From Elusimicrobiota bacterium (GTDB taxonomy: Bacteria; Elusimicrobiota; Elusimicrobia; UBA1565), in contig JBAZVI010000009.1 in NCBI GenBank assembly GCA_041660925.1, forward strand, positions 62,001 to 126,000: DNA of 64,000 nt, written 5' to 3'. The notes below the pieces were generated by a model. That model did no database searches, was not told the origin of the DNA, and worked only from the letters and a program-made list of their open reading frames with translations. Below, piece after piece: positions 17,610 through 25,457 of the stretch. Each line of letters starts with the position of its first letter. Position 1 is the first letter of the stretch. The position numbers were made by a program, and so were the translations under genes.

Positions 17610-18004
17610 TGGCCCGGATCCTGGTCGTCGACGACGAGAAGGAAGTCGTCTTCCTCATCAAGTTCATCCTCGAAAAATCGGGGCACAGCGTGCTCACCGC
17701 CGGCAACGGTCAGGAGGCCCTCGCCGAGCTCGGCGTCGACCCGCCCGACGCGGCGAAGGCCCTGCCCGACCTCGTCCTGCTCGACGTGATGATGCCGATC
17801 ATGGACGGCTTCACCGCGAGCGTGAAGATGCGCTCCGACGCGCGCACCCGCGACCTCCCGATCCTCGTCGTGACCGCGCACGGGGACACGCGCCACCTCT
17901 TCGAGGGCTCGCCCAACGTGGCCGCCTACCTCCAGAAGCCCTTCGACCCCAAGGGCCTGCGCGAGACCGTCGCGAAGATCCTCGCGTCCAAGGGAGCCGC
18001 TTGA
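17609..18004 (+). CDS. Single-domain response regulator
   Basis: 131 residues, a stand-alone receiver domain. Acidic pocket residues are D8/D9, the phospho-acceptor is Asp59 in LLDVMMP, a Thr sits in VVTAHG and the Lys in YLQKPFD. There is no output domain, so it must work through a partner by phosphorylation-dependent binding. It is wedged between birA (TGATG overlap) and the exported TPR/beta-barrel gene (TTGA overlap). A second stand-alone receiver lies at 22887. Two receivers inside an exopolysaccharide operon suggest control of the export or synthase machinery, which is inference. Confidence 0.92.
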   Translation: MARILVVDDEKEVVFLIKFILEKSGHSVLTAGNGQEALAELGVDPPDAAKALPDLVLLDVMMPIMDGFTASVKMRSDARTRDLPILVVTAHGDTRHLFEGSPNVAAYLQKPFDPKGLRETVAKILASKGAA

Positions 18005-19551
18005 AGAAGGCGTTCCTCCTCGCACTGACGCTCGCCGCCGCTCTGCCGAGCGCCCCGCGCGCCGAAGCCCCGGGCTCCGACCCCTACTCCCAGGGGATGG
18101 CCCTGCGCCGCAAGGGCGACTACGCCGGAGCGAAGGCCGTCTTCCTCGAGATGCTCGCGAAGGACCCCAAGAGCGGCGGCGCTTTCGAGGGCCTGGGACT
18201 GACCTGCCTCTCCCTCAAAGAGTACGCGCAGGCCCGGGACTACCTCTCCCGCTGGAACGAGAGCCGCCCGAACAGCGGCTACATCCTCGGACTGCTGGCG
18301 CGGGCCGACGCGGAGCTCGAGCGCCGCGACGAGTACCTCGCCGACCTGCGCGGCGCCGCGGCCGCCGACCCGATGGACCTCGGCCTGCACCGCCGGCTCG
18401 ACGGCGTGCAGCGCGAGCGGCCCGGCGTGCTGCCGGAAGCCCGCATGTACAAGTCCCTCTCCAACGAAGGGCTCGAGACCGGGAGCCCTCAGCGCGTGGT
18501 CTATGAGGGCCGCTCCGGCGGCGCGAAGGCGCGCTTCGGCGTCCATCCGAAGGCCGAGCTCCTGCTCGGATACTCCGCGAGGGAGGAGGCCCAGCGCAAC
18601 GACACGAACGGATTCACCTACTTCGACATCCTCGAACAAGTCGCCTCCGTCGGCGCCGCCCTGCGCCCGCGCAAGGGTCTCGACCTCGAGGCCGAGTACG
18701 GGCAGTCCTTCCTCTCCGACGTGCACAAGGCCGGGGTGGGCCGCAAGAGCTTCTCCCGCCTGCGCCTCGCCGGAGAGTGGCGCGCGCCGGCCGCGACCGT
18801 CCGCCTGAAGGCCGGCCGCGAGCCCTACTTCCTGCGCGGCGCCGGCGGAAGCCAGTATTTCGCGCTCCTGCGCGAAGCCTACGCCAACGCGGAGGTCGAG
18901 GCCTACCGCTGGGGCTGGGGCGGTCTCCTGCGCGGCGGGCTCGATGACTATTCGGACCACACGACCCTGCGGCGCTGGTCGGCCGCGGCCTTCCGGGAGT
19001 TCGGAGAGAACTACATCCACCTCTCCTACGGGCAGTCCCACCAGGAGTTTTTCGGCGCAGACGCGGCCGGGCGCATCCGCTTCGCGGCCTACGACCGGCT
19101 CGGCGCACGCTGGCGCTGGCTGCGCGAGGACTTCGCGCGCATCGACGCAGGCTACGGCTGGTCCCGCTACCGCGACGGCAACCGCCTCCATGACGCGAGC
19201 ATCGGCCTCGCGCTCGCGGTTCCCCGGGTGAAGGGACTCAGTGCCGAGTATCGCATCGAGGCCTACGACTACCTCGGCCCCGCGGACGGCTACCGCTCCA
19301 CGGATTGGACCGAACACTGGGCCGGGCCGCACTGGCGGCGCATGGTCGAGCCCGGCCTCTGGACGCACCTCGCCGCGGAGCACGGCTGGGCGCGCGACAC
19401 GCGGGGCGGCTACGAGGGGAACCTCGCCCTCGCAGAGCTGGAGTATTACTGGCGCGAGCGCGCCTCGCTGCTGCTCTCAGGCAAGCTGAGGCGCAGCACA
19501 CTCCGTGATGAATCCTATTCCCTCGGGCTCTCCGGCCGCTGGACCTTCTGA
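18001..19551 (+). CDS. Outer-membrane TPR plus beta-barrel protein, PgaA/BcsC-like exopolysaccharide exporter
   Basis: 516 residues. A signal peptide (about 1-22) is followed by roughly four TPR-like helical pairs (residues 26-150) and about 350 residues of alternating aromatic beta-strands ending in GLSGRWTF, a C-terminal Phe barrel signature. TPR-then-barrel is the architecture of PgaA, AlgK/AlgE and BcsC exporters, although the TPR part is much shorter than in PgaA. It sits upstream of a PgaC-like synthase and a NodB-like protein. The start is TTG, overlapping the response-regulator stop. Its substrate is unknown. Confidence 0.75.
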   Translation: MKKAFLLALTLAAALPSAPRAEAPGSDPYSQGMALRRKGDYAGAKAVFLEMLAKDPKSGGAFEGLGLTCLSLKEYAQARDYLSRWNESRPNSGYILGLLARADAELERRDEYLADLRGAAAADPMDLGLHRRLDGVQRERPGVLPEARMYKSLSNEGLETGSPQRVVYEGRSGGAKARFGVHPKAELLLGYSAREEAQRNDTNGFTYFDILEQVASVGAALRPRKGLDLEAEYGQSFLSDVHKAGVGRKSFSRLRLAGEWRAPAATVRLKAGREPYFLRGAGGSQYFALLREAYANAEVEAYRWGWGGLLRGGLDDYSDHTTLRRWSAAAFREFGENYIHLSYGQSHQEFFGADAAGRIRFAAYDRLGARWRWLREDFARIDAGYGWSRYRDGNRLHDASIGLALAVPRVKGLSAEYRIEAYDYLGPADGYRSTDWTEHWAGPHWRRMVEPGLWTHLAAEHGWARDTRGGYEGNLALAELEYYWRERASLLLSGKLRRSTLRDESYSLGLSGRWTF

Positions 19552-20422
19552 GCGCGGCTTCGTCGCCCCGGCCCGCGATCTCGCGGCCGCGGCCCTGCTC
19601 TTCTTCTCCGCCTCGGCCGCCGGAGGCCTGCATCCGCGCACGCTCTCGGAGCCCCGCGCCCGCGCCCTCGCCGAGAAGCTCGACGAGGGACGCCGCGACG
19701 GCGAGCCCCTCAAGGTCCTGAGCGCCGCCCGCGCCCTGCTGCGCGCCTTCCCCGACCGGCCGGAGTATCTGCAGGCGGAAGCAGACGCCCTGTCCCTCCT
19801 CGGACGCCCTGGCGCCGCCGCCGCGTCATGGGAAGAATATCTCGCCTCGGCCCCGAGGCCGACCGAGGCGTGCCCCGCGCTCGGGAAGGCCTACGAGGCC
19901 GCCGGCCGCCTCGAGAAGGCTCTCGACGCGCACCGGCGCTGCATGAAGCTCGACCCGACGAACCCCGACTTCGGGTTCTACGTCGGGCTCGCCGACGAGC
20001 GGCTGGGCCGGGAGGAGGACGCCGAGAAGGCCTACCTCGAAGTCCTCTCCGCTCGGCCGGAGAACACCGATTCGCGCATCGGCCTCGCCCGTCTGCGCCA
20101 GCGCCAGAAGCGCTACTCCGAGGCCGACGCCCTCCTGCGCGCCGTTCTCTCGACCTCTCCGGACAACGCCGACGCACTCATCACCGCCGCGCTCGTCGCC
20201 CGCGACTCCGGGCGGCGCGCCGAAGCGAAAGCCTATCTGCGCAAGGCGATCCTGCACAGCCCGTCCTATCAGGACCCCTATCGGATCCTCGGACGCATGC
20301 AGGAGCAGGACGGCGAGAGCGCCGACGCGCTGCGCACCTGGGAAGCCCTGCTGTCGCTGGCCCCCGAGGACCGCGCCCTCCAGAGGAAGGTCGAACTCCT
20401 GCGCGGTGGAAGGCGGCGATGA
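19508..20422 (+). CDS. TPR-repeat protein, probably membrane-anchored or exported
   Basis: 304 residues from ATG 19508. GTG 19505 in the same frame is an alternative. A hydrophobic segment (LAAAALLFFSASAAGG, residues 26-41) acts as anchor or signal. At least five TPR units follow, including WEEYLASAPR, AYEAAGRLEKALDAHRRCMKLDP and LRKAILHSPSYQDPYRILGR. The first 44 bases overlap the end of the beta-barrel gene, which points to translational coupling. TPR scaffolds such as AlgK help assemble polysaccharide exporters, and that role fits this operon but is not proven. Confidence 0.75.
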   Translation: MNPIPSGSPAAGPSERGFVAPARDLAAAALLFFSASAAGGLHPRTLSEPRARALAEKLDEGRRDGEPLKVLSAARALLRAFPDRPEYLQAEADALSLLGRPGAAAASWEEYLASAPRPTEACPALGKAYEAAGRLEKALDAHRRCMKLDPTNPDFGFYVGLADERLGREEDAEKAYLEVLSARPENTDSRIGLARLRQRQKRYSEADALLRAVLSTSPDNADALITAALVARDSGRRAEAKAYLRKAILHSPSYQDPYRILGRMQEQDGESADALRTWEALLSLAPEDRALQRKVELLRGGRRR

Positions 20423-22812
20423 GCGCTCTCCGCGCTTGCGCGCGCTGGGGGCTCTTCGGCCTCTGCGCGTTCGCCTCCGCCTACGCGCTGCTCTGCCGCA
20501 TCCCCTTCACGTGGACGAACTTCATCTCGAACCGCGCCTACCCCTCCTGGGCCGCGGTCCTGCTGCACGTCCACCCGTGGCTCTTCGCGGCCCTCGTCGC
20601 GCTCGCGTGCGCAGCGCTCCTGGGGAGCGGACGGCGCAAGGCCGCGCTCCTCTGGGGGCTGCCCCATGCGGCCCTCGCGCTCGGGTGGCTTCTGCGTCCC
20701 CTGCTCCCGACGCTGAGCTGCGACCTGCGCAGCTTCATCTGGGCGCTCGTCGCCTGGACGCCGACGCTCTCCTGGGAGCTCGTCCTCCTGGCCGCGCCTC
20801 CCCCTCCCGCGTCCTCCCTCCTCGAGAATGCCCGCCGCCTTTCCCTTGCACCCTTCGCCGCCGCCCTCGTCCTCTTCGCCGGCGGCGCCTTCGCCGCCGC
20901 CCTCGCAGGCTTCCCCGGCACTCCCATCGGGACGCTCCTCGCCCTCGCGCGCAGCGCGCTCCTGCACGTCTCCTTCGCCGCCGTCCTCGCCGCCGTCCTC
21001 GCCGCTCTGCGCTCCCTCCCGCGAGCGCACCCGGAGCTTCGGCGCGCCGAGCTCCCGCTCCTCGGGCTCGTCTTCGCCGCCGCCGTCTTCTTCGCTCTGC
21101 GGCGCACGGTCCTCGAGCCCCTCTCGGTCCGGGGGCTCTCCGCGATCCTCTACGGAGCCGCGGCCTCCCTCGCACTGACCCTCGCGTCGCTCGCGTCCCT
21201 CCGAGAGAGCGAGGAGTCCCCTTCCCGCCCTTTCGGGACGCTCCTGCTGCTCGGCGCTGCCGCGCTCGCGCCCGCCGCCGCGCGCAAGATCTTCGCCGTC
21301 GACTGGGACTTCATGCTGCAGAGCCTGAGCGTCTACGGCGCCTGGCTCCTCGCCGTCGCCGCCGCTCTTCGCCTTCCGTGGGAGCGCCTGCCGATGCGGC
21401 GGCCGCCGCCGGACGCGTGGAAGACCGCGGCGGCCTGCGCGCTGCTGCTCTGGGCGGCCGACGTCGGGCTGCGCGCCGCCGACCCGCTCGCGCGCCGGCT
21501 GGGCCTGCGCCTGCGGCCCGCGCTCCAGCACCTCGCCGCCGAGGAGCCCTCGACCCGCGCGCTCTACCGCCTCCTGCGCGACGCCTCTCGCGGCGACGGC
21601 TTCTTCCAGCACCTCCAGCTCCGCACGAACCTCCCGCGCTCGGTCTCCGTACGCATCCCTGAGCGCAGCCTGCGGCCGACCGGCCCCGCGCCCTCGCCCC
21701 GGCCGGACGTCTTCATCTTCGTGGTCGACAGCCTCCGGGCCGACCACCTCGGCGCCTACGACCCGAAGGTCCGCTTCACACCCGGCTTCGACGCCTTCGC
21801 GCGCGAGTCGGTCGTCTTCCGCCGCGCGTTCACGGCCTACGGGGGGACCGGCCTCTCGGAACCGGCGATCTGGGCGGGCGCACGCCTCCCCCACCAGCAG
21901 TACCCGCCCGGACTGCACCGCATGAACCTGCTCGAGAAGCTCGTCGAAGACGGCGGCTACCTCCCGCTCATCACGCTCGATGCCGTGCTCAAGAGCGTGC
22001 TGACGCCGCCGGCGGGTACGCGGGCCCTCGACGAACGCACGGTCGAGAACTACAAACTCTGCGGCACGCTCGGGGAGCTCGAAGCCCTGCTCCCGACGCT
22101 GGGACGCGAGCGGCCGCTCTTCGTCTACACTCAGCCGCAGGACCTCCATGTCTCCGTCATCGACCGCGAGGGCCGCGGCGCGGCCGCCGACCCCGCGTAC
22201 CCGGGCTTCCACGCGCCCTACGCTTCCCGGGTCGCGCGCATGGACGCCTGCTTCGGCCGCTTCGTCGGGACGCTCAAGCGCAGCGGCCGGTGGGAGAACA
22301 GCATCGTCGTCGTGACCTCCGACCACGGCGACTCCCTCGGCGAGGGCGGGCGCTGGGGCCACGCCTTCACCGTCTACCCGGAAGTCCTCAGAGTCCCTCT
22401 CATCCTCCACGCGCCCGCGCGCCTGTTCGCGGGCCGGATCTGGGACGCGGACGCATCCACCCTGCTCCTGGACGTCGCCCCGACCCTCGCCGCTCTGCTG
22501 AGCCTTGAGCCGGACTCCTCGTCCCCGCTCGCCGGACGCCCGCTCCTGCGTCCCGCCGGGCAGTCCCCCGCGCCGCGGCCCGAAGAGCTCGTCGCCTCGA
22601 GCTACGCCCCGGCCTACGGCCTCCTCCTCGACGACGCGCGCCGGCTCTACATCGCCGACGGGGTGTCCTATCAGGAGTTCCTCTTCGAGCTCGACGGGAC
22701 CGCGGCCGGCCGCTCCCTGCCGCTCGACCCCGAGACCGCCGCCCGCGGGCGCGCCGGGGTGCGCGCCGGACTCGACCGCATCGACACGGAGTACGGCGTC
22801 CACCCGGACTAG
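20419..22812 (+). CDS. LtaS-like membrane sulfatase-fold enzyme
   Basis: 797 residues. About eight to ten transmembrane helices fill the first ~420 residues, followed by an outward-facing alkaline-phosphatase-superfamily domain. FVVDSLRADHLGAY provides the first metal Asp, AYGGTGLSEPA the nucleophile region (Thr or Ser), and TSDHGDSLGEGGRWGHAF the distal metal ligands. This is the layout of lipoteichoic acid synthase and phosphoethanolamine or phosphoglycerol transferases, which decorate glycans with lipid head groups. In this operon it may modify the exported polysaccharide. It lacks the Cys/Ser-x-Pro-x-Arg motif expected of a true sulfatase. Confidence 0.78.
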   Translation: MSALRACARWGLFGLCAFASAYALLCRIPFTWTNFISNRAYPSWAAVLLHVHPWLFAALVALACAALLGSGRRKAALLWGLPHAALALGWLLRPLLPTLSCDLRSFIWALVAWTPTLSWELVLLAAPPPPASSLLENARRLSLAPFAAALVLFAGGAFAAALAGFPGTPIGTLLALARSALLHVSFAAVLAAVLAALRSLPRAHPELRRAELPLLGLVFAAAVFFALRRTVLEPLSVRGLSAILYGAAASLALTLASLASLRESEESPSRPFGTLLLLGAAALAPAAARKIFAVDWDFMLQSLSVYGAWLLAVAAALRLPWERLPMRRPPPDAWKTAAACALLLWAADVGLRAADPLARRLGLRLRPALQHLAAEEPSTRALYRLLRDASRGDGFFQHLQLRTNLPRSVSVRIPERSLRPTGPAPSPRPDVFIFVVDSLRADHLGAYDPKVRFTPGFDAFARESVVFRRAFTAYGGTGLSEPAIWAGARLPHQQYPPGLHRMNLLEKLVEDGGYLPLITLDAVLKSVLTPPAGTRALDERTVENYKLCGTLGELEALLPTLGRERPLFVYTQPQDLHVSVIDREGRGAAADPAYPGFHAPYASRVARMDACFGRFVGTLKRSGRWENSIVVVTSDHGDSLGEGGRWGHAFTVYPEVLRVPLILHAPARLFAGRIWDADASTLLLDVAPTLAALLSLEPDSSSPLAGRPLLRPAGQSPAPRPEELVASSYAPAYGLLLDDARRLYIADGVSYQEFLFELDGTAAGRSLPLDPETAARGRAGVRAGLDRIDTEYGVHPD

Positions 22813-22871
22813 CCGGGGATCCTCCGACGCGGATTCCCGTCGCTCCCGCGCAGGCCCGCGCGATAATGTAT

Positions 22872-22877
22872 TAGAAT
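22872..22877 (+). promoter_or_regulatory. -10-like box before the second response regulator
   Basis: TAGAAT lies 9 bases before the ATG at 22887, in the only real gap (74 bases) of this long gene chain. It would allow an internal leaderless transcript for the response regulator, HEAT protein, synthase and NodB-like genes. Confidence 0.4.
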
Positions 22878-22886
22878 CACCCCCGC

Positions 22887-23255
22887 ATGGTCGGCGAACC
22901 CAAGAAGGTCCTCATCTTCGAGGACAATCCCGAGATCCAGCTCATCCTGAAGATCTTCTTCAAGAAGCGCGGCTGCGAGCCCCTCATCCACGGGGACGCG
23001 ACCGAGGCGCTCGAGCTCGTGCGCAAGATCGCGCCGGCTCTCGTGATGATGGACATCATCATGCCGGGGAAGGACGGGGTGGAAGCCTGCAAGGAGCTTC
23101 GCGCCGGAGGCGTCCAGACCCCCATCGTGATCCTGACCTCCAAGGCCTTCGCCGAAGACCGTGAAAGGGGCATGCTCGCGGGAGCGAATGCCTACCTCCT
23201 CAAGCCCTTCAACCCGAAGGAACTCGATGCGGCCGTCGCTCCCTTCATCGCGTAA
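22887..23255 (+). CDS. Single-domain response regulator
   Basis: 122 residues, a receiver domain only. Acidic residues EDN are at 12-14, the phospho-acceptor is Asp56 in MMDIIMP, Thr sits in VILTSKAF and Lys in YLLKPFN. It has no output domain. Its last 29 bases overlap the start of the HEAT-repeat gene, so the two are translationally linked. That makes the HEAT protein, and through it the synthase, an obvious candidate target, which is inference. Confidence 0.92.
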   Translation: MVGEPKKVLIFEDNPEIQLILKIFFKKRGCEPLIHGDATEALELVRKIAPALVMMDIIMPGKDGVEACKELRAGGVQTPIVILTSKAFAEDRERGMLAGANAYLLKPFNPKELDAAVAPFIA

Positions 23256-24045
23256 GAGCCTAGCCCTCGGCGCTCTCTTCCTCCTCCCCGTCTCCGCCGC
23301 CGCGCAGTTCCCCGCCGGGGTCCTCCCTCCCGAGGCCGGTGCGCGGATCAGCCTCGTCTTCGTCATCTATGCGAGCATCGTGCTCTTCTGGCTCGTCGTC
23401 GCCCTGTTCGCCTACATGCTGCTCTTCCGCAGCTATCACCGCGTCCGCACCGCCTACCGGAACCGCCGGAAGGACTTCTTCAAGCAGGGCGTCGAGCTGG
23501 TCCTGATGGAGGAGCCCTTCGAGAAGGTCGTGGAGGCGTTCCGGCCCCGCCGCCCGCTCGACGCGGACATCGCGCACGAGGTCATGCTCGAGTCCATGCG
23601 CTACCTCCAGGGTCCGCCCTTCGAGACCATCCGGGAGGCCGCGTACCGGCTCGGCTACGTGGCGGACCGCATCCGGGACCTGGACTCCCGCGACCGCCAC
23701 TGCCGCGGACGCGCGATGGAGGCTCTGGGACTGATGAAGACGAGCCAGGCCATCGTCGCCCTCCTGAGCATCGTCGAGAAGGAGCATCTCGACCTGCGTC
23801 TGGTGGCCCTGCGGGCCCTCGCGAACATCGGGGACCCCGCGGCGCTCCCCTACTTCCTGCGGACCGCCCGCACGCTCCCCCCGGCGATGCTCACCCGCGT
23901 CGCCTCGCTCATGCTCGAGTTCGGCCCCGCCGCGCACCGGCACATCCGCGAGCTCATGCGCCTCTACCCGCAGGCCTTCCCGCCCCGCGTGCTCGAGGAG
24001 CTGCTCAAGCAGTTCGCAGCGGACATCGAGAGACCCGCGACATGA
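23227..24045 (+). CDS. Exported or membrane HEAT-repeat protein
   Basis: 272 residues. A signal peptide (MRPSLPSSRK, hydrophobic core, SAAAQ) is followed by one transmembrane helix (LVFVIYASIVLFWLVVALFA). A C-terminal helical domain has HEAT-like repeats (ALGLMKTSQAIVALLSIV, RLVALRALANIGDPAALPYF). The soluble part should face the cytoplasm next to the synthase. Similar HEAT-plus-TM proteins are often encoded before processive GT2 synthases and probably scaffold them. The start at 23227 overlaps the response regulator gene, and the stop overlaps the synthase start (ATGA). Confidence 0.75.
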   Translation: MRPSLPSSRKSLALGALFLLPVSAAAQFPAGVLPPEAGARISLVFVIYASIVLFWLVVALFAYMLLFRSYHRVRTAYRNRRKDFFKQGVELVLMEEPFEKVVEAFRPRRPLDADIAHEVMLESMRYLQGPPFETIREAAYRLGYVADRIRDLDSRDRHCRGRAMEALGLMKTSQAIVALLSIVEKEHLDLRLVALRALANIGDPAALPYFLRTARTLPPAMLTRVASLMLEFGPAAHRHIRELMRLYPQAFPPRVLEELLKQFAADIERPAT

Positions 24046-25457
24046 GCGCGCTCTACGCCCCGCTCGCGCGCCTCGTCGAGGTCATCCTCGTCTACTACTT
24101 CTTCCTGCTCAACGGCGTCTACCTCGTCCTCTCGCTGGTCGCCTTCCGCGAGATCTACCGCCATCTGCTGCGCAACATCTACGGGGGCTTCGAGCGCCTG
24201 TCGCTGAGCCCGCTGACGCCGCCGGTCTCCATCATCGTCCCGGCGTACAACGAGGAGGTCTGCATCGCGCTGACGGCGAACAACCTCCTGCACATCGACT
24301 ACATGCGCTACGAGGTCATCATCGTCAACGACGGCTCCTCCGACGGGACCCTCGACACGCTGAAGAAGGACTTCCGCCTCGTCCCCGATCCCGCGCCTGT
24401 CGAATTCACGCTGAAGACGGAGCCCGTGCGCGCCATCTACCGCTCCGAGCTCCACCATAACCTCATCGTCGTGGACAAGGAGAACGGGGGCAAGGCCGAC
24501 GCCCTCAACGTCGGACTCTCGCTGAGCCGCTTCCCCTACGTCTGCTCCATCGACGCGGACGCCATCCTCGAGCCCGACGCCCTGCAGCGCGTCATCCGTC
24601 CCATCATGGAGTCCCCCGTGCGCGTCATCGGCGTGGGCGGGATCATCCGGGTCGCCAACGGCTGCAAGGTGGAGAAGGGCCGCATCGTCGGCGTGGGCCT
24701 CGGACGCAGCGCCCTGCCGGTCTTCCAGGTCGTCGAGTACTTCCGCGCCTTCCTCTGCGGCCGCACGGGCTTCTCGCGCTTCAACGCCCTGTTGATCGTC
24801 TCCGGCGCCTTCGGCCTCTTCGAGCGCGACCTCTGCATCGCCATCGGCGGCTACCGGCGCGACACCGTCGGCGAGGACATGGATCTCGTCACGCGCATGC
24901 ACGCCTGGATGCACGAGCACGGCGAGCACGACTACCTCATCGAGTTCGTCCCCGACCCGGTCTGCTGGACCGAGGCCCCCTCCTCGCTGCGCGTGCTCAC
25001 CCGCCAGCGCCGCCGCTGGCAGAAGGGCCTGCTCGAGGTGCTCTCCGAGCACAAGAACATGTTCTTCAACCCGCGCTACGGCTCCATCGGCCTCTTCGCC
25101 TACCCCTTCTTCTTCGTCTTCGAGGGCTGGGGCATCATCCTCGAGGTGCTCGGCTACCTCGTCTTCGTGCTCGGCTGGTGGCTCAACGCGCTGCAGACGG
25201 ACTTCATGCTCGCCTTCCTCGTCGTCGCGCTCCTCTGCGGGACGATGCTCTCGTTGACGGCCGTCCTCCTCGGAGAGATGACGCCCAAGGCCTACCCCCG
25301 CTACCGGCACTGGCTGCGCCTCATCGCCTACGCCGTCATCGAGAACTTCGGCTACCGGCAGACCATCTCGGTGCTCCGCCTCCTCGGCACCGTGGACTTC
25401 CTGCGCGGCAAGGGCGAATGGGGAAAGATGGAGCGCCGGGGGTTCCACAAGCGATGA
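24042..25457 (+). CDS. Processive family 2 glycosyltransferase, PgaC/IcaA/hyaluronan-synthase-like
   Basis: 471 residues. A transmembrane helix at 12-35 is followed by a GT-A domain with VNDGSSDGT, ENGGKADALN, SIDADAIL (DxD), a GED catalytic-base motif and QRRRWQKG (the Q/RxxRW acceptor signature of processive enzymes). Three or four C-terminal membrane helices form the secretion channel. It should polymerise a beta-linked polysaccharide from UDP-sugar and extrude it. PgaC (poly-beta-1,6-GlcNAc) is the closest textbook comparison, but the polymer is not determined by the sequence. It overlaps both neighbours by 4 bases. Confidence 0.88.
   Translation: MSALYAPLARLVEVILVYYFFLLNGVYLVLSLVAFREIYRHLLRNIYGGFERLSLSPLTPPVSIIVPAYNEEVCIALTANNLLHIDYMRYEVIIVNDGSSDGTLDTLKKDFRLVPDPAPVEFTLKTEPVRAIYRSELHHNLIVVDKENGGKADALNVGLSLSRFPYVCSIDADAILEPDALQRVIRPIMESPVRVIGVGGIIRVANGCKVEKGRIVGVGLGRSALPVFQVVEYFRAFLCGRTGFSRFNALLIVSGAFGLFERDLCIAIGGYRRDTVGEDMDLVTRMHAWMHEHGEHDYLIEFVPDPVCWTEAPSSLRVLTRQRRRWQKGLLEVLSEHKNMFFNPRYGSIGLFAYPFFFVFEGWGIILEVLGYLVFVLGWWLNALQTDFMLAFLVVALLCGTMLSLTAVLLGEMTPKAYPRYRHWLRLIAYAVIENFGYRQTISVLRLLGTVDFLRGKGEWGKMERRGFHKR

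Noticed and set aside
20419..22812. Arylsulfatase
   Set aside because: It lacks the C/S-x-P-x-R maturation motif. The membrane N-half and the GGTGLSEP nucleophile region fit LtaS-like transferases better.
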